Origin: Litchfieldella xinjiangensis | GTDB lineage: Bacteria > Pseudomonadota > Gammaproteobacteria > Pseudomonadales > Halomonadaceae | NCBI RefSeq assembly: GCF_000759345.1 | Contig: NZ_JPZL01000004.1 | Span: 186,001 to 250,000, forward strand | Reading direction: 5' to 3' | DNA: 64,000 nt | Shown here: positions 1 to 8,712 of the stretch, piece by piece | Position numbering within the stretch: the stretch's first letter is position 1 | Layout of the letters: every line of letters starts with the position of its first letter | Notes under the pieces: model-generated | What the model saw: only the letters and a program-made list of their open reading frames with translations | Told to the model about the DNA's origin: nothing | Databases searched by the model: none | Made by a program: the position numbers and the translations under genes

Positions 1-2
1 CA

Positions 3-827
3 CTTAATACGGCAACCACCCGCCGTCAATGGGGCCTTCGCGAAGCGGTGGAGGGATGCAAGCGGCATGGCCTCTCGTCTATTGTTCCCTGGCGCGACCA
101 AGTGCTGGAATTAGGCCTTGAGACGTCAGCGCAATTGCTGCGCAATTCAGGGCTTGGGGTAACCGGTTATTGCCGCGGCGGCATGTTTCCAGCGAATAAC
201 GAGGCAGGACGTCGAGACGCCATCGAAGAAAATCGGCGCGTGATAGACGAAGCCTTCGCTATAGGCTCGCCCTTGGTAGTGCTGGTATGTGGCGGTTTAC
301 CCGAAGGCAGCAAAGACCTATCCGGCGCTAGAGAGATGGTTATCGATGGAATTCATTCCATTATGGATCACGCCCGGTCAGCGAATATCAAACTCGCCAT
401 AGAGCCCCTCCATCCGATGCAAGCCGCAGACCGTTCATGCATCAATACTCTCGCTCAGGCTAACGAAATTTGCGACCTACTAGAGCCCTCCGGTTCGTCT
501 ACGTTAGGAATAGCAATGGACGTCTACCATGTCTGGTGGGATCCAGATCTAACAAGACAGCTTCATCGGGCGGGAGCCTCAAGACTCATTGGTTTCCACC
601 TATGTGACTGGCTTGTGTCGACACGACACCTTGTCACGGATCGCGGAATGATGGGCGATGGCATCATCGATCTGGAAAGCATCGCCTTGACCATGTCTGA
701 AGCTGGGTTCAAGGGTATACCCGAGGTGGAAATATTCTCTGAATATTGGTGGTCTCAACCAGCGGATGAAGTTTTACATACTGCGAAAGAGCGTGCATAC
801 TCTGTGCTTAATAAGCTATCTCGCTGA
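3..827 (+). CDS. Sugar phosphate isomerase/epimerase, 5' end outside window
   Basis: TIM-barrel protein of the AP-endonuclease-2/xylose-isomerase-like superfamily, which interconverts sugars or polyol-derived keto acids using a divalent metal. The reading frame stays open to the left edge. The first codons give an N-T-A-T-T-R-x-Q-W stretch and a P-W-R-D-Q segment typical of the N-terminal strand of this family, so the GTG at 48 is internal and the true start is off the window. Likely metal ligands are the Glu of the IEPLHP segment, the Asp and His of AMDVYHVWWDP, and the Glu of PEVEIF near the end. Only 12 bp separate it from the LacI regulator. The family assignment is confident; the substrate is unknown. 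Confidence 0.85.
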   Translation, partial: LNTATTRRQWGLREAVEGCKRHGLSSIVPWRDQVLELGLETSAQLLRNSGLGVTGYCRGGMFPANNEAGRRDAIEENRRVIDEAFAIGSPLVVLVCGGLPEGSKDLSGAREMVIDGIHSIMDHARSANIKLAIEPLHPMQAADRSCINTLAQANEICDLLEPSGSSTLGIAMDVYHVWWDPDLTRQLHRAGASRLIGFHLCDWLVSTRHLVTDRGMMGDGIIDLESIALTMSEAGFKGIPEVEIFSEYWWSQPADEVLHTAKERAYSVLNKLSR

Positions 828-839
828 TTAAATAGAGAA

Positions 840-1907
840 ATGTATATGGCACATGACAAAGAAACGGATAAGTCGGTTTCTACCCAGCCTCCTCGCCGCG
901 TGACTCTTGTAGACGTTGCAAAAAAGGTTGGCGTATCGACATCCACCGTTTCCCTTGTTTTGCGCGATAGCCCAACGATTCCCGAGCGAACGCGAAAGCG
1001 AGTTCTCGAGGCAGCAGATCAGCTTGGGTACGTATATAATAGGCGTGCAGCAGGTTTACGCTCTGCCCAAAGTGGCATAGTTGGCGTCGTTGTTAATGAC
1101 TTGACGAACCCTTATTTCGCCGAGATCGTAGCTAGCATTCAAGAATCGATGACTATGCATGGTCGTGTCGTGGTCTTGTCCAATACAGCGGAATCGACTG
1201 AGCGACAAAAGAAGTTTGTCGATACCATGCGTGAATATAATGTCGATGGAATAGTAATTTGCCCTGCGGAAAACACAACCCCTGATTTAATACAGAAGAT
1301 ACAGGCATGGCGTAAACCTTGCATCCTGTTTTCAAGAAACATACCGAGTATCGAAGCAGACTATGTTGCAGGTGATAACCGTGGCGGCATGTATAAGGTA
1401 ACACAACATTTAATAGAGCTTGGACACCGCCGTATTGCCATGATCGGTGTCAATGATAGAACATCCACTGGGCGCGACCGTCGAGACGGCTATCTAGACG
1501 GGCTAGCTAATGCGGGGATATCAGTTGAAAAAGAACTGATGGTAACTTGTCCTGCCACTCGCGCAGACGGCATGGAAGCCATCTCGAATGTTTTGGATAA
1601 AGAGAATCCACCGACAGCCGCTGTTTGTTTCAATGATATCGTTGCATTTGGCGTGATGCTTGGGTTACGAGCACGTCAACTTGAACCAGGTCGAGACTTC
1701 TCCGTAACAGGATTTGACGATATAGCGGAGTCCAGGCTTTGGCGGCCGGCCCTTACCTCCGTAGCAATATCCCGCTCGCAAATTGGGGACGAAGTCGTCT
1801 CGCTTCTCCTTCGGAGGCTTAGAGAACCAGACTCCCCCTATGAGCATAGCTCTATTAATACTGAGCTTGTGGTTCGGGATTCGACTTCCGCTCTAACAAC
1901 AAACTAA
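840..1907 (+). CDS. LacI-family transcriptional regulator
   Basis: Sugar-responsive DNA-binding repressor. Residues about 20-75 form the LacI helix-turn-helix plus hinge helix (VTLVDVAKKVGVSTSTVS, then R-R-A-A-G-L-R). The rest is a periplasmic-binding-protein-like effector domain with family landmarks such as NPYFAEIV, an H-R-R-I-A-M-I-G strand and the late TGFDD-I-A segment. Length (355 aa) is normal for the family. Translation could start at 840 or at the second Met, two codons on. It follows the isomerase by 12 bp and precedes the MaoC gene by 22 bp, so the three are probably cotranscribed and this protein probably controls the operon whose promoter lies off the window. Effector unknown. 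Confidence 0.93.
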   Translation: MYMAHDKETDKSVSTQPPRRVTLVDVAKKVGVSTSTVSLVLRDSPTIPERTRKRVLEAADQLGYVYNRRAAGLRSAQSGIVGVVVNDLTNPYFAEIVASIQESMTMHGRVVVLSNTAESTERQKKFVDTMREYNVDGIVICPAENTTPDLIQKIQAWRKPCILFSRNIPSIEADYVAGDNRGGMYKVTQHLIELGHRRIAMIGVNDRTSTGRDRRDGYLDGLANAGISVEKELMVTCPATRADGMEAISNVLDKENPPTAAVCFNDIVAFGVMLGLRARQLEPGRDFSVTGFDDIAESRLWRPALTSVAISRSQIGDEVVSLLLRRLREPDSPYEHSSINTELVVRDSTSALTTN

Positions 1908-1929
1908 TCCACTGAATTGAGGGAGCTCA

Positions 1930-2361
1930 ATGACGAGTGTGCTACCATTATTCGTAGGAGAAACCGCTACTTTCTCAAAATCGATTTCCGAACGGGATAT
2001 TGAGCTTTTTGCTAATATAAGCGGCGACCATGACCCGATACATATCGATAACGACTACGCAAGAGAAACCATTTTTGGTGGTAAGATCGCTCACGGCATA
2101 TTATCGATGGCTATCTTGTCAACCGTCGCTGCCATTATTAGCGAGCGAGCAAAAGAGAGGGGGTACACAGGGGTTTCGGTCTCTTTAGGCTACGATAAAG
2201 TGCGGTTTCTAAAACCCGTTTTTCCTGACGACACGTTAACCGCCACATATACGATTTCCGAGCTCGATCATGCTAAATCGCGCTCTTACTCAATAGCTGA
2301 AATCACAAATCAGAAAAGAGAGTTATGCGTTCACTCTGTCCATATAATGAAGTGGAATTGA
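1930..2361 (+). CDS. MaoC-like (hot-dog) enoyl-CoA hydratase
   Basis: Single hot-dog domain of 143 aa in the MaoC/PhaJ family, (R)-specific hydratases acting on enoyl-CoA or related thioesters. The hydratase-2 signature is visible near residues 31-55: D-H-D-P-I-H followed by F-G-G-K-I-A-H-G, supplying the catalytic Asp/His pair. A GGGAG ribosome-binding site sits six bases before the ATG. It is the last gene of the short operon that starts left of the window. Its job beside a sugar isomerase and LacI is unclear; a dehydration step in a sugar-acid pathway is possible but is inference. Confidence 0.85.
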   Translation: MTSVLPLFVGETATFSKSISERDIELFANISGDHDPIHIDNDYARETIFGGKIAHGILSMAILSTVAAIISERAKERGYTGVSVSLGYDKVRFLKPVFPDDTLTATYTISELDHAKSRSYSIAEITNQKRELCVHSVHIMKWN

Positions 2362-2537
2362 GCTCAGCTTAACTTCCTCTGTTTCTTGATCGGATCTCTT
2401 CGCGGTCATCGGGGTCGATATGCCTTGCCGAAACCCTTGCGATCTCGCTGGGGACCCGGCACGAGCGAGACTCGACACCGCCTGACGACCAGTAACGCAC
2501 ATATTTAGCCCACTGAAATCACATCCTGGTATGTTGC

Positions 2538-3194
2538 ATGGCTAGCCTTCCCTGCCTGCTTTTCGATTCAGATGGCACTCTGGTCGACAGCGAAATACTG
2601 CTTGCTGACGTCCTCGGTGAGGTACTACCCCAGTTCGACCTTCCCTTTACCGCAACCCAGTATCTCAAGGAATTTCGTGGGGTACGTCTTCTCATGATTA
2701 TCGAGGCCTTGGCCCTGCGTCATGAGGTTCATCTAGGTGACCAATACACGATCCTGGAGGCCACTATGCGGGAACGCATGGAGCAACGCATGCGCGCCGA
2801 GCTTCACCCTATCGACGGCATGCGAGAAGCGCTCCAGGCTTTGCCTGAGTATCTGAAGGCCGTCGTCTCTAACGGTCCCGAAAGAAAAATTCTGTGTGCT
2901 ATAGGAATCAGCAGCCTAGCCCCGTTTTTGATGACCGTCTATTCAGCGCTTACACGCTTGGCGTTTGGAAGCCCGACCCCGCGCTTTATAGGCAGGCCGG
3001 CAAGGCGATGGGATTGGCATCTAATGAGTGCGTGGCTATTGATGATGCTGTGGTGGGTTGTAGCAGGTCTCGAAGCTAGTGTGCATGTGGTGCATCTCAA
3101 TCGCTTCCCCGATGAGGAAACCACCCCTGAAGGCGCAATCGCCATTCACCACCCCAGCGAGCTTCTATCCGCCATTGACCAGCTACGCGTTTAG
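2538..3194 (+). pseudogene. HAD phosphatase (YieH-like) with two compensating frameshifts
   Basis: Residues 1-125 and the last ~45 residues read as a HAD-superfamily phosphatase resembling the 6-phosphogluconate phosphatase YieH: motif I DSDGTLVDSE near the start and motif II VSNGPERK near residue 112. Between about 2925 and 3055 the homology jumps to another frame, where the expected LFSAYTLGVWKPDPALYRQA (motif III lysine) and IDDAVVG (motif IV acids) are found. The first shift is at a run of five T (2925-2929) that needs one more; the second is near 3055. The net change is a multiple of three, so the ORF stays open but the active-site core is scrambled. Either a real inactivation or two sequencing errors. 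Confidence 0.8.
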
Positions 3195-3267
3195 GCTGGA
3201 TTGGGCACTGTTACGATCTGGTGCCGCGTAGCTTACCCTTCTATCCTGCACTACTTGCGATTGTGTT

Positions 3268-3888
3268 TTAAATCCGCGCCACCTCACAATCAGGAAACAA
3301 GGGCGCAGGCCGGCTAACCCCATAACCCTGAGCATAATCCACGCCCATGGCCCGTAGTCGCTGAATGATCTCATCGCTCTCAGCAAACTCAGCGACGGTG
3401 CGGATGCCCATGAGATGGCCGATCCGGTTGATGGTCTCCGTCATCGCGCGATCGATGCCATCCTTATCGATGTTACGTACAAAGCCACCATCAATCTTGA
3501 GATAATCCACCGGCAGGCTTTTCAGGTAGCCAAAGGAGCTTGTACCTGTGCCGAAATCATCAAGCGCAAACAAGAAGCCCAGCGTCTTGCATCCCTTGTA
3601 AAATTCCGCTGCCGCTTGCAAATTGTCGATCGCCGCCGTCTCAGTAATCTCGAAGCATATGGCATGCTCGGGGATCCGATGCTGCTCAGCCTGCTGCCGT
3701 ATGAATTCAAAGAGCCCTCCTTCGTTGAGGGATGTCCCTGAAAGGTTGATGGCGCAGGTAAGCGGAAGCTCGTGCGCAGCACTCAACGTATGATAGCCGG
3801 AGAAGACCTTGGCTATGACCCAACGATCCAGTTTAGGCATCAAACCATATCGCTCAGCGGCGGGAATGAAGCTGTTGGGAATGATCAA
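3268..3888 (-). pseudogene. C-terminal fragment of an EAL-domain protein
   Basis: 206 residues corresponding to roughly the last four-fifths of an EAL c-di-GMP phosphodiesterase domain: N-S-F-I-P-A-A-E-R-Y, CFEITETAAI, LDDFGTGTSSFGYLK, KIDGGFV, and VAEFAE where active members have VAEGVE. The E-A/V-L motif and anything before it are missing. The only start available is a TTG inside the domain. Just upstream (about 3890-3960, same strand) a different frame gives a weak match to the preceding EAL segment (H-Y-Y...LIT-EQ), which suggests a frameshifted gene. GGDEF and sensor regions are absent. Probably non-functional. Confidence 0.75.
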
Positions 3889-4064
3889 AATTGAACACGC
3901 CGCTTCCCACGGCCTCTTCCTGCTCGGTAATTAGGGTAATAAGAGCGCAGTAGTAATGCTCTACGCTTGTCACGTGGACATTATCACGCTCGACGGCCAG
4001 GTTCCGGTTGTTGTCGATCGGCAACCCGCCGTCTAGCAAAACGCATTCAAGCCTGAGGTGGGGC

Positions 4065-4487
4065 CTAGCTACGCAGCTGTTTACTGCAATAGACAGAGGC
4101 ATTAGCCAGCGATTCATCCGGAGTCAGGGTCACATCGTTAGCCCCTGTGTATGGCCAATCGGCTATAATCGTGGAGGTGTTCGGCTGGGAAACCAACATA
4201 TTCTTCCCATCCTGATGTTCAATTTTGCCGTTGGCATATTTTATCTTATGAATGGCTTTTGTCGTATTCCAATCGTAGCAATATAACCCCATTCCATTAT
4301 CTTCGAACCGGAAGGTGACCGCATACGGCCCCATGGTACCCGACCAGGTGCCTACCATACCCTCAGGGATCGGCTCCGGAATTACCGCGCTAAAATTATT
4401 ATCCATCATATCATTCATCGGCATTGCGCATCCGCCCAAGATTGCAGCGGCGATACAGCCCACAGCCACCCGAATTACACCATTCAC
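4065..4487 (-). CDS. Small predicted lipoprotein, unknown function
   Basis: 140-residue protein with a hydrophobic N-terminus ending in a lipobox-like A-I-L-G-G-C, so lipid attachment at that Cys is likely. I chose the GTG at 4487 because it gives a normal short signal peptide and has a GAGAG ribosome-binding site upstream; the longer open frame to 4604 adds a non-signal-like extension. The mature part contains a G-T-W-S-G-T-M-G-P-Y segment followed by alternating beta-strand-like residues, reminiscent of small lipocalin-like or extracytoplasmic beta-barrel lipoproteins, plus two late cysteines. No family recognised. It lies alone in a decayed region and runs towards the EAL fragment. Confidence 0.5.
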   Translation of the reverse strand: MNGVIRVAVGCIAAAILGGCAMPMNDMMDNNFSAVIPEPIPEGMVGTWSGTMGPYAVTFRFEDNGMGLYCYDWNTTKAIHKIKYANGKIEHQDGKNMLVSQPNTSTIIADWPYTGANDVTLTPDESLANASVYCSKQLRS

Positions 4488-4760
4488 AATAACGACTCTC
4501 TTCAGTAATTGAAGGCAACAGCCTAACAAATAAATACCGGCCCGACGAATCCTCTCTATACATGGAGAGATCACTCTGAGCGCAGCTTGAATCGTCCCGG
4601 GCATCTCCGGAATCCCTCAGGCTTTGAAAAGCCGTCAGGCTCTACCCAGTGACAACTCGTTCTTAAGGGTAACAGCAATGCAGCTTGCAGCGTAGTGAGA
4701 CACTCATATCCAGGATGCAGACCTAGGATAGCTACTTCGTTCGTCAAAATATCGTCGGCC

Positions 4761-5306
4761 ACTGCTTGACTTCTGATTGATCCATATTAAAAATATGGAT
4801 CAGGTGCAAACTACCCTGATTGCACTTCTAGCCCCCTGTATAGGTGAGCTTGTCGAATATGACGCTTCATGCGTATTCACAAGTCACGCCCCGCAACTCT
4901 GTTCCACGAGCGCCCCTCTCTGGCTTAACCGCCATAATCGTAGCCTTCTGTCGATAACTCGCTGGACTATGAACGCTCATGTGTAACTTAAATTCATCTC
5001 CTTCATGTGAACCTAGTTATACGAGACGAACTGTCGATTGCTGTTCTGGCATTCCGATGCCTGGCGTGACTGTTTCTTGCTTCTGGCCCGCCATTTATTG
5101 GCGCGTACTGACAGCCGATTTTTCGGCTTCCGAAACACCGCATTCCTTTCCTTAGGGAAATCCAGTCAGTTTCTTCAGGAGCCAGAAGCGTGATTACATG
5201 CACCCTCTCCCCGGTCATCCGTTACTAAACCTGTGCCCGAGGCTGCACGTGCACCTAAAAGCTTCTTGTCAGCTCTCGTCATACCCTAAATACTGGTGCA
5301 GAGTTG
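4761..5306 (+). repeat. Decayed second copy of the recombinase-trio leader
   Basis: This ~545-bp stretch is a diverged, same-orientation copy of 51012-51565. It keeps the promoter-like element, the GTGCAA/TTGCAC hairpin (4804-4809 with 4820-4825), the GCCG-T-rich-CGGC hairpin (5114-5127), the distal pair ACTGAC/GTCAGT (5107-5112, 5165-5170) and a Shine-Dalgarno. It then runs into the beginning of the 243-aa gene, starting with GTG at 5189. That frame is destroyed within 13 codons although similarity continues to about 5306. Long conservation upstream of a dead gene indicates that a whole element once stood here. Confidence 0.75.
4766..4802 (+). promoter_or_regulatory. Putative promoter with overlapping palindrome (relic copy)
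   Basis: TTGACT at 4766 is followed after 16 bases by TAAAAA, matching the arrangement at the intact copy near 51017. A perfect 10-bp inverted repeat (TGATCCATAT / ATATGGATCA, 4778-4802, five-base centre) overlaps the putative -10 box and could be an operator. The palindrome is not perfect in the other copy, so it may be a chance or local feature. Confidence 0.4.
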
Positions 5307-5518
5307 TAGCCCTGAGGCCTTCGAGGCCCGAATGATCTCTTAGATTGGTGCCCACGATTGCTGGGTAAGATCAATACGCTATTTCATATCATGAAAAAGG
5401 ACACAGGAATAAATTGAGCCCCTTATCAGCACGCTCTAGGTAGGACTTTTAGTCGCTATTCAAGGTAGTTAGCGCGCTAAACTCATGACAGCCCACTCAA
5501 ACCGCCAAGGAGAGGCAT

Positions 5519-6409
5519 ATGGCGCTTACGCTTCCGGCCACCCAACAAAATGATCGCCCCTTGCTGGGAATCGGCTGCATGCTAGCGGCGGGCTTGCTGT
5601 TCACGCTGTTGGATACCTGCGCTAAGCTATTGGCTCAGGAGCATTCACCTGTTCAGGTCGTCTGGGCTCGCTATGTCGGTCATATGCTGGTGCTGATCGG
5701 CTACATGCTGTGGCAGGGTCTGCCGCGTGCCCGTGAATTACTTCACACTGGCTCGCTGGCCGGTCAAACCCTACGTGGCCTACTGCTGTTTGTAGCCAGT
5801 TGCTTCGCCTACATGGCCTTTCGCGAACTGCCGCTACTTCAGGTCTATGTTATCAACTTCAGCTCGCCCCTGCTGGTGACATTGTTGGCCATCCCCTTAT
5901 TGGGGGAGCGGGTCACGCTCGCCCGCGGCGCGGCGGTCCTGACGGGGTTCGCAGGAGTGATTATTGCTATCGGCCCGTTCGACTGGCGCACCCAGCCCGC
6001 CATTCTTCTGCCGTTCGGCATGACATTGTGCTTCGCCCTGTACCAGCTATGCACCCGCCGCTTTGGCCGCGCCGATCATCCTCTCACCTCGCTATTCTAT
6101 GCGGGCCTGGCCGGTGCCATCGTCAGCAGCCTGATCGTACCCTGGTTCTGGTCTCCGGTTGGCGTGAGCGAAATACCTTTATTTCTCGGCGTGGGGCTGC
6201 TTGGTGCCGTCAGCCAGCTAGGTCTTATCCTGTCGATGCGCTTTGCACCGGCCTCTCTGGTATCCCCATTCCTATACTTGCAGATCGTCTGGGCAAGCCT
6301 GTTTGGCTACCTAGTCTTTGCAGATGTCCCGCGGCAGGAAACGTACATGGGGGCTCTATTGATTGTGGGTGCGGGTATTTTCTTGGCAACGCGTCGGCAT
6401 ACTAGCTGA
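5519..6409 (+). CDS. EamA/DMT-family transporter
   Basis: Ten-segment drug/metabolite-exporter family membrane protein of normal length (296 aa) with the internal two-fold EamA repeat: repeat one about residues 15-140, repeat two about 155-290. Each carries the small-residue-rich helices typical of the family, for example GAVSQLGLILSMRFAPASLV in the second half. A strong AAGGAG ribosome-binding site precedes the ATG. It seems to be an intact gene standing alone between relics of a mobile element, with no partner gene next to it. Substrate unknown; members export amino acids, nucleobases and other small metabolites. Confidence 0.9.
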   Translation: MALTLPATQQNDRPLLGIGCMLAAGLLFTLLDTCAKLLAQEHSPVQVVWARYVGHMLVLIGYMLWQGLPRARELLHTGSLAGQTLRGLLLFVASCFAYMAFRELPLLQVYVINFSSPLLVTLLAIPLLGERVTLARGAAVLTGFAGVIIAIGPFDWRTQPAILLPFGMTLCFALYQLCTRRFGRADHPLTSLFYAGLAGAIVSSLIVPWFWSPVGVSEIPLFLGVGLLGAVSQLGLILSMRFAPASLVSPFLYLQIVWASLFGYLVFADVPRQETYMGALLIVGAGIFLATRRHTS

Positions 6410-6718
6410 CCCCCAAGCGGCGCCTGCTCTGGGTCTAGGCCCACTCGATGAAATGATTACGTCAATGTGAGCCTGGCCATGACAGCGCACTTTTCTTGGT
6501 CTTTACCCTGGGGCTGTTCATCAATGGGCCTATTCGCGTTAGCCATTCGCTATCGCCGTACCCCAGCGCGATTGACGTGGTTGCATCATAGCATGCCCAC
6601 GAGCTCCTCTGGACCCCGGTCCGGTGGCGACGCATTATCCGACTCGATCACTTGATGGCAGTCCGGCGCGCCCGCCATCAGCACGGACGCGCCGTCACAC
6701 GAGCTCAGGCTATGCTGC
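6410..6718. other. Intergenic stretch, nothing recognised
   Basis: About 310 bases between the EamA gene and the chemoreceptor fragment. I see no convincing ORF, hairpin terminator or repeat. Confidence 0.4.
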
Positions 6719-7475
6719 TCAGAACTCTTCCCACGCCTCAGTTTCACCAGACTGACGAGAGATCTGATGTGCGGCCGGCCTGGTAGATTTTCCCTGCCGT
6801 GCGGCTGAACTTGCCGAAGCCGAGTGGATGATGTTGATTACACTCGCTGGAAGCTTGCTGACACTGTGCCGGCTGGACAGCTTGAAGACCGCAACGACGT
6901 CCTCCAGACGGTTGGCCTGCTCCTCCAGCGAGGCTGAGGCCACCGAGGCTTGCTGAACCAGCGCCGCATTCTGCTGCGTCACCTGATCCATCTGACCTAT
7001 TGCCTGGGAGACCTGTTCGATCCCCTCGCTCTGCCCCTGAGAGGCCACGGAAATTTCGGTCATGATGTCGGTGACCCGGCGAACCGCGGTGACCACCTCA
7101 TCCATGGTCTGGCCTGCCTGCTCAACCAGAGTAGATCCCTGCTGGACTTGTGCCACCGAGCCCTCGATGAGTGTCTTGATCTCCTGGGCGGCGTCGGCAC
7201 TGCGGCTGGCCAGGTTGCGGACCTCGCTGGCCACCACCGCAAAGCCACGGCCCTGCTCGCCGGCACGGGCCGCCTCGACGGACGCGTTGAGCGCAAGGAT
7301 ATTGGTCTGGAAGGCGATCGAGTCGATGACGCTGATGATTTCCGCCACCTGCCTGGAACTACCGGCAATGCCATGCATGGTCTTGACGACACGATCCACC
7401 ACGTCGCCGCCGCGCTCTGCGGTGCTCGAAGCCTCCTGCGCCAACTCGCGGGCCTGCCTGGCGTTATCAACGCTC
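6719..7475 (-). pseudogene. Methyl-accepting chemotaxis protein, signalling-domain fragment
   Basis: Carries the highly conserved cytoplasmic hairpin tip of chemoreceptors ([21 protein letters not shown]), flanking heptad coiled-coil helices and the C-terminal tail. Homology begins abruptly at D-N-A-R-Q-A-R; upstream, the open frame continues into unrelated sequence. The periplasmic sensor, transmembrane segments and HAMP domain are absent. The tail ends in EAWEEF, similar to the CheR/CheB-docking pentapeptide NWETF but not identical. The break lies just before the tandem 23-bp duplication and the recombinase relic, consistent with truncation by a mobile element. Not expected to work as a membrane receptor. 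Confidence 0.85.
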
Positions 7476-7583
7476 ATCGGCTGAAGGTGGGCGAACCTGA
7501 ATCCCGGCAAGGGGAATAATGCCGAGTCTTTGATCCAGGTCAGGCCCACAGCTTTTAGCGACCAACGGCGCGATCTCGAAAGG

Positions 7584-7629
7584 ATGGGTATGTTTGTTCG
7601 CTTTTGATGGGTATGTTTGTTCGCTTTTG
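7584..7629. repeat. Exact 23-bp tandem duplication
   Basis: Two identical adjacent 23-bp units (7584-7606 and 7607-7629) begin ATGGGTATG and end GCTTTTG. They sit exactly where similarity to the trio recombinase begins. The second unit is colinear with the intact gene (F-C-Q-x-x-G follows it); the first is the extra copy. Confidence 0.9.
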
Positions 7630-8514
7630 CCAGTTCCACGGCTTATTAGAGGAGGTCGAGCTACCCGCCTTTGCGTTGAAAAAGGGCGTCAGTACGCTCC
7701 GCACAGCCGTTGCCAACCCAGACTTGGCCGACCACACCTGGCGCTCGCTGGTAGGGCAAGCCAACCCGAGTCAAATCAACCAGCAGTATGCGCTTGCCTT
7801 CGCACTCGGCTATTACGCGGGGCTTCGAGCCTCCAAAGTATGTCAGCTGACCCTCGCAGACGTTCGGATCGAGCAAAAGATGGCGAGGACTGGCCAATCC
7901 AGCATCATCGCTACGCGCTGGGGGCAACCTCGGCTAGTACAGCCAGCATATTGCCGGCTTGCTATTGCTAGAGTTATTAGAGAGAGCAAGACATCAGCAG
8001 CCAGACGGCGGGTGCCGCTGCATCTATTGGCGCCACCCGACGTGACTGAACGCATGTCGCTATGGTGGGATACCCGGCGAGCGGTAGCCTACAGAACCTC
8101 GCTTCGGGAGGTCGCCTTGTTTGTACCACTCTTCAGCGCAAGGGCCTACACCCCAAAGGGATAGATTGCCTCATTAATCGGCTGGCTGCGAGAACGCTGG
8201 GGGACGTCGATCGATTTCCATGCGCTTCGCCATGCGGCCGTGTCGTGGTTACAGCTGCGGATACACGAGGCAGAATATCCGACATTTCGAGACAGGCTGG
8301 CACACCGGCATCACTGGAAGCTCGGGGACGCTCCATTAGCGGCACTTTTTTAGTATCTGAGTAGCGCAGAAGGTGGGCATAGCATCCAGCGCGGGGCACT
8401 CTATGGCCACCGATTGGTCAACGTCATGTCAGTACGCTGATCCAGAACCACAGCCATACATTGCCGGTCATCGACGCTGATGTGCTGCAGCGAGTATGGT
8501 CCAAGAAACAGTGA
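7607..8514 (+). pseudogene. Relic of the trio tyrosine recombinase (C-terminal third)
   Basis: Diverged homologue of the last ~300 residues of the gene ending at 56849. Landmarks: G-Y-Y-A-G-L-R-A-S-K (first Arg region), ESKTSAARRRVPLH (Lys region) and F-H-A-L-R-H-A-A-V-S-W (the HxxR box). It is broken by in-frame TAG codons at 8162 and 8351 and by a frameshift near 8425, after which the expected end (S-T-L-I-Q-N-H-S-H-T-L...D-A-D-V-L-Q) continues in a new frame to a TGA at 8512. The position of the nucleophilic Tyr reads His. It lies downstream of the decayed leader, in the same orientation as the intact pair. Confidence 0.85.
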
Positions 8515-8712
8515 CGCCCTGCTCGACACTCCCACAGCGTAAGGAGATGTCCTCAAGCTATCTGAGGGTGTTTTAACTAAACTCGCAGTAATTCTGCTCA
8601 ATTTTTTAGTTAAAGAGGTCGCGCCACTACCCACCGCTACGGGCTATAGGGTGGCGCCATCACGATCATCCGAACCGGGTGTATCTGCGACCCGGGTTAC
8701 GGCCCGCTCAGG

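Noticed and set aside
5800-6405. 201-codon frame inside the EamA gene
   Set aside because: Alternative frame of a membrane-protein gene; no domain and no start signal.
6950-7519. Long plus-strand frames opposite the chemoreceptor fragment
   Set aside because: Antisense shadow of high-GC coiled-coil codons.
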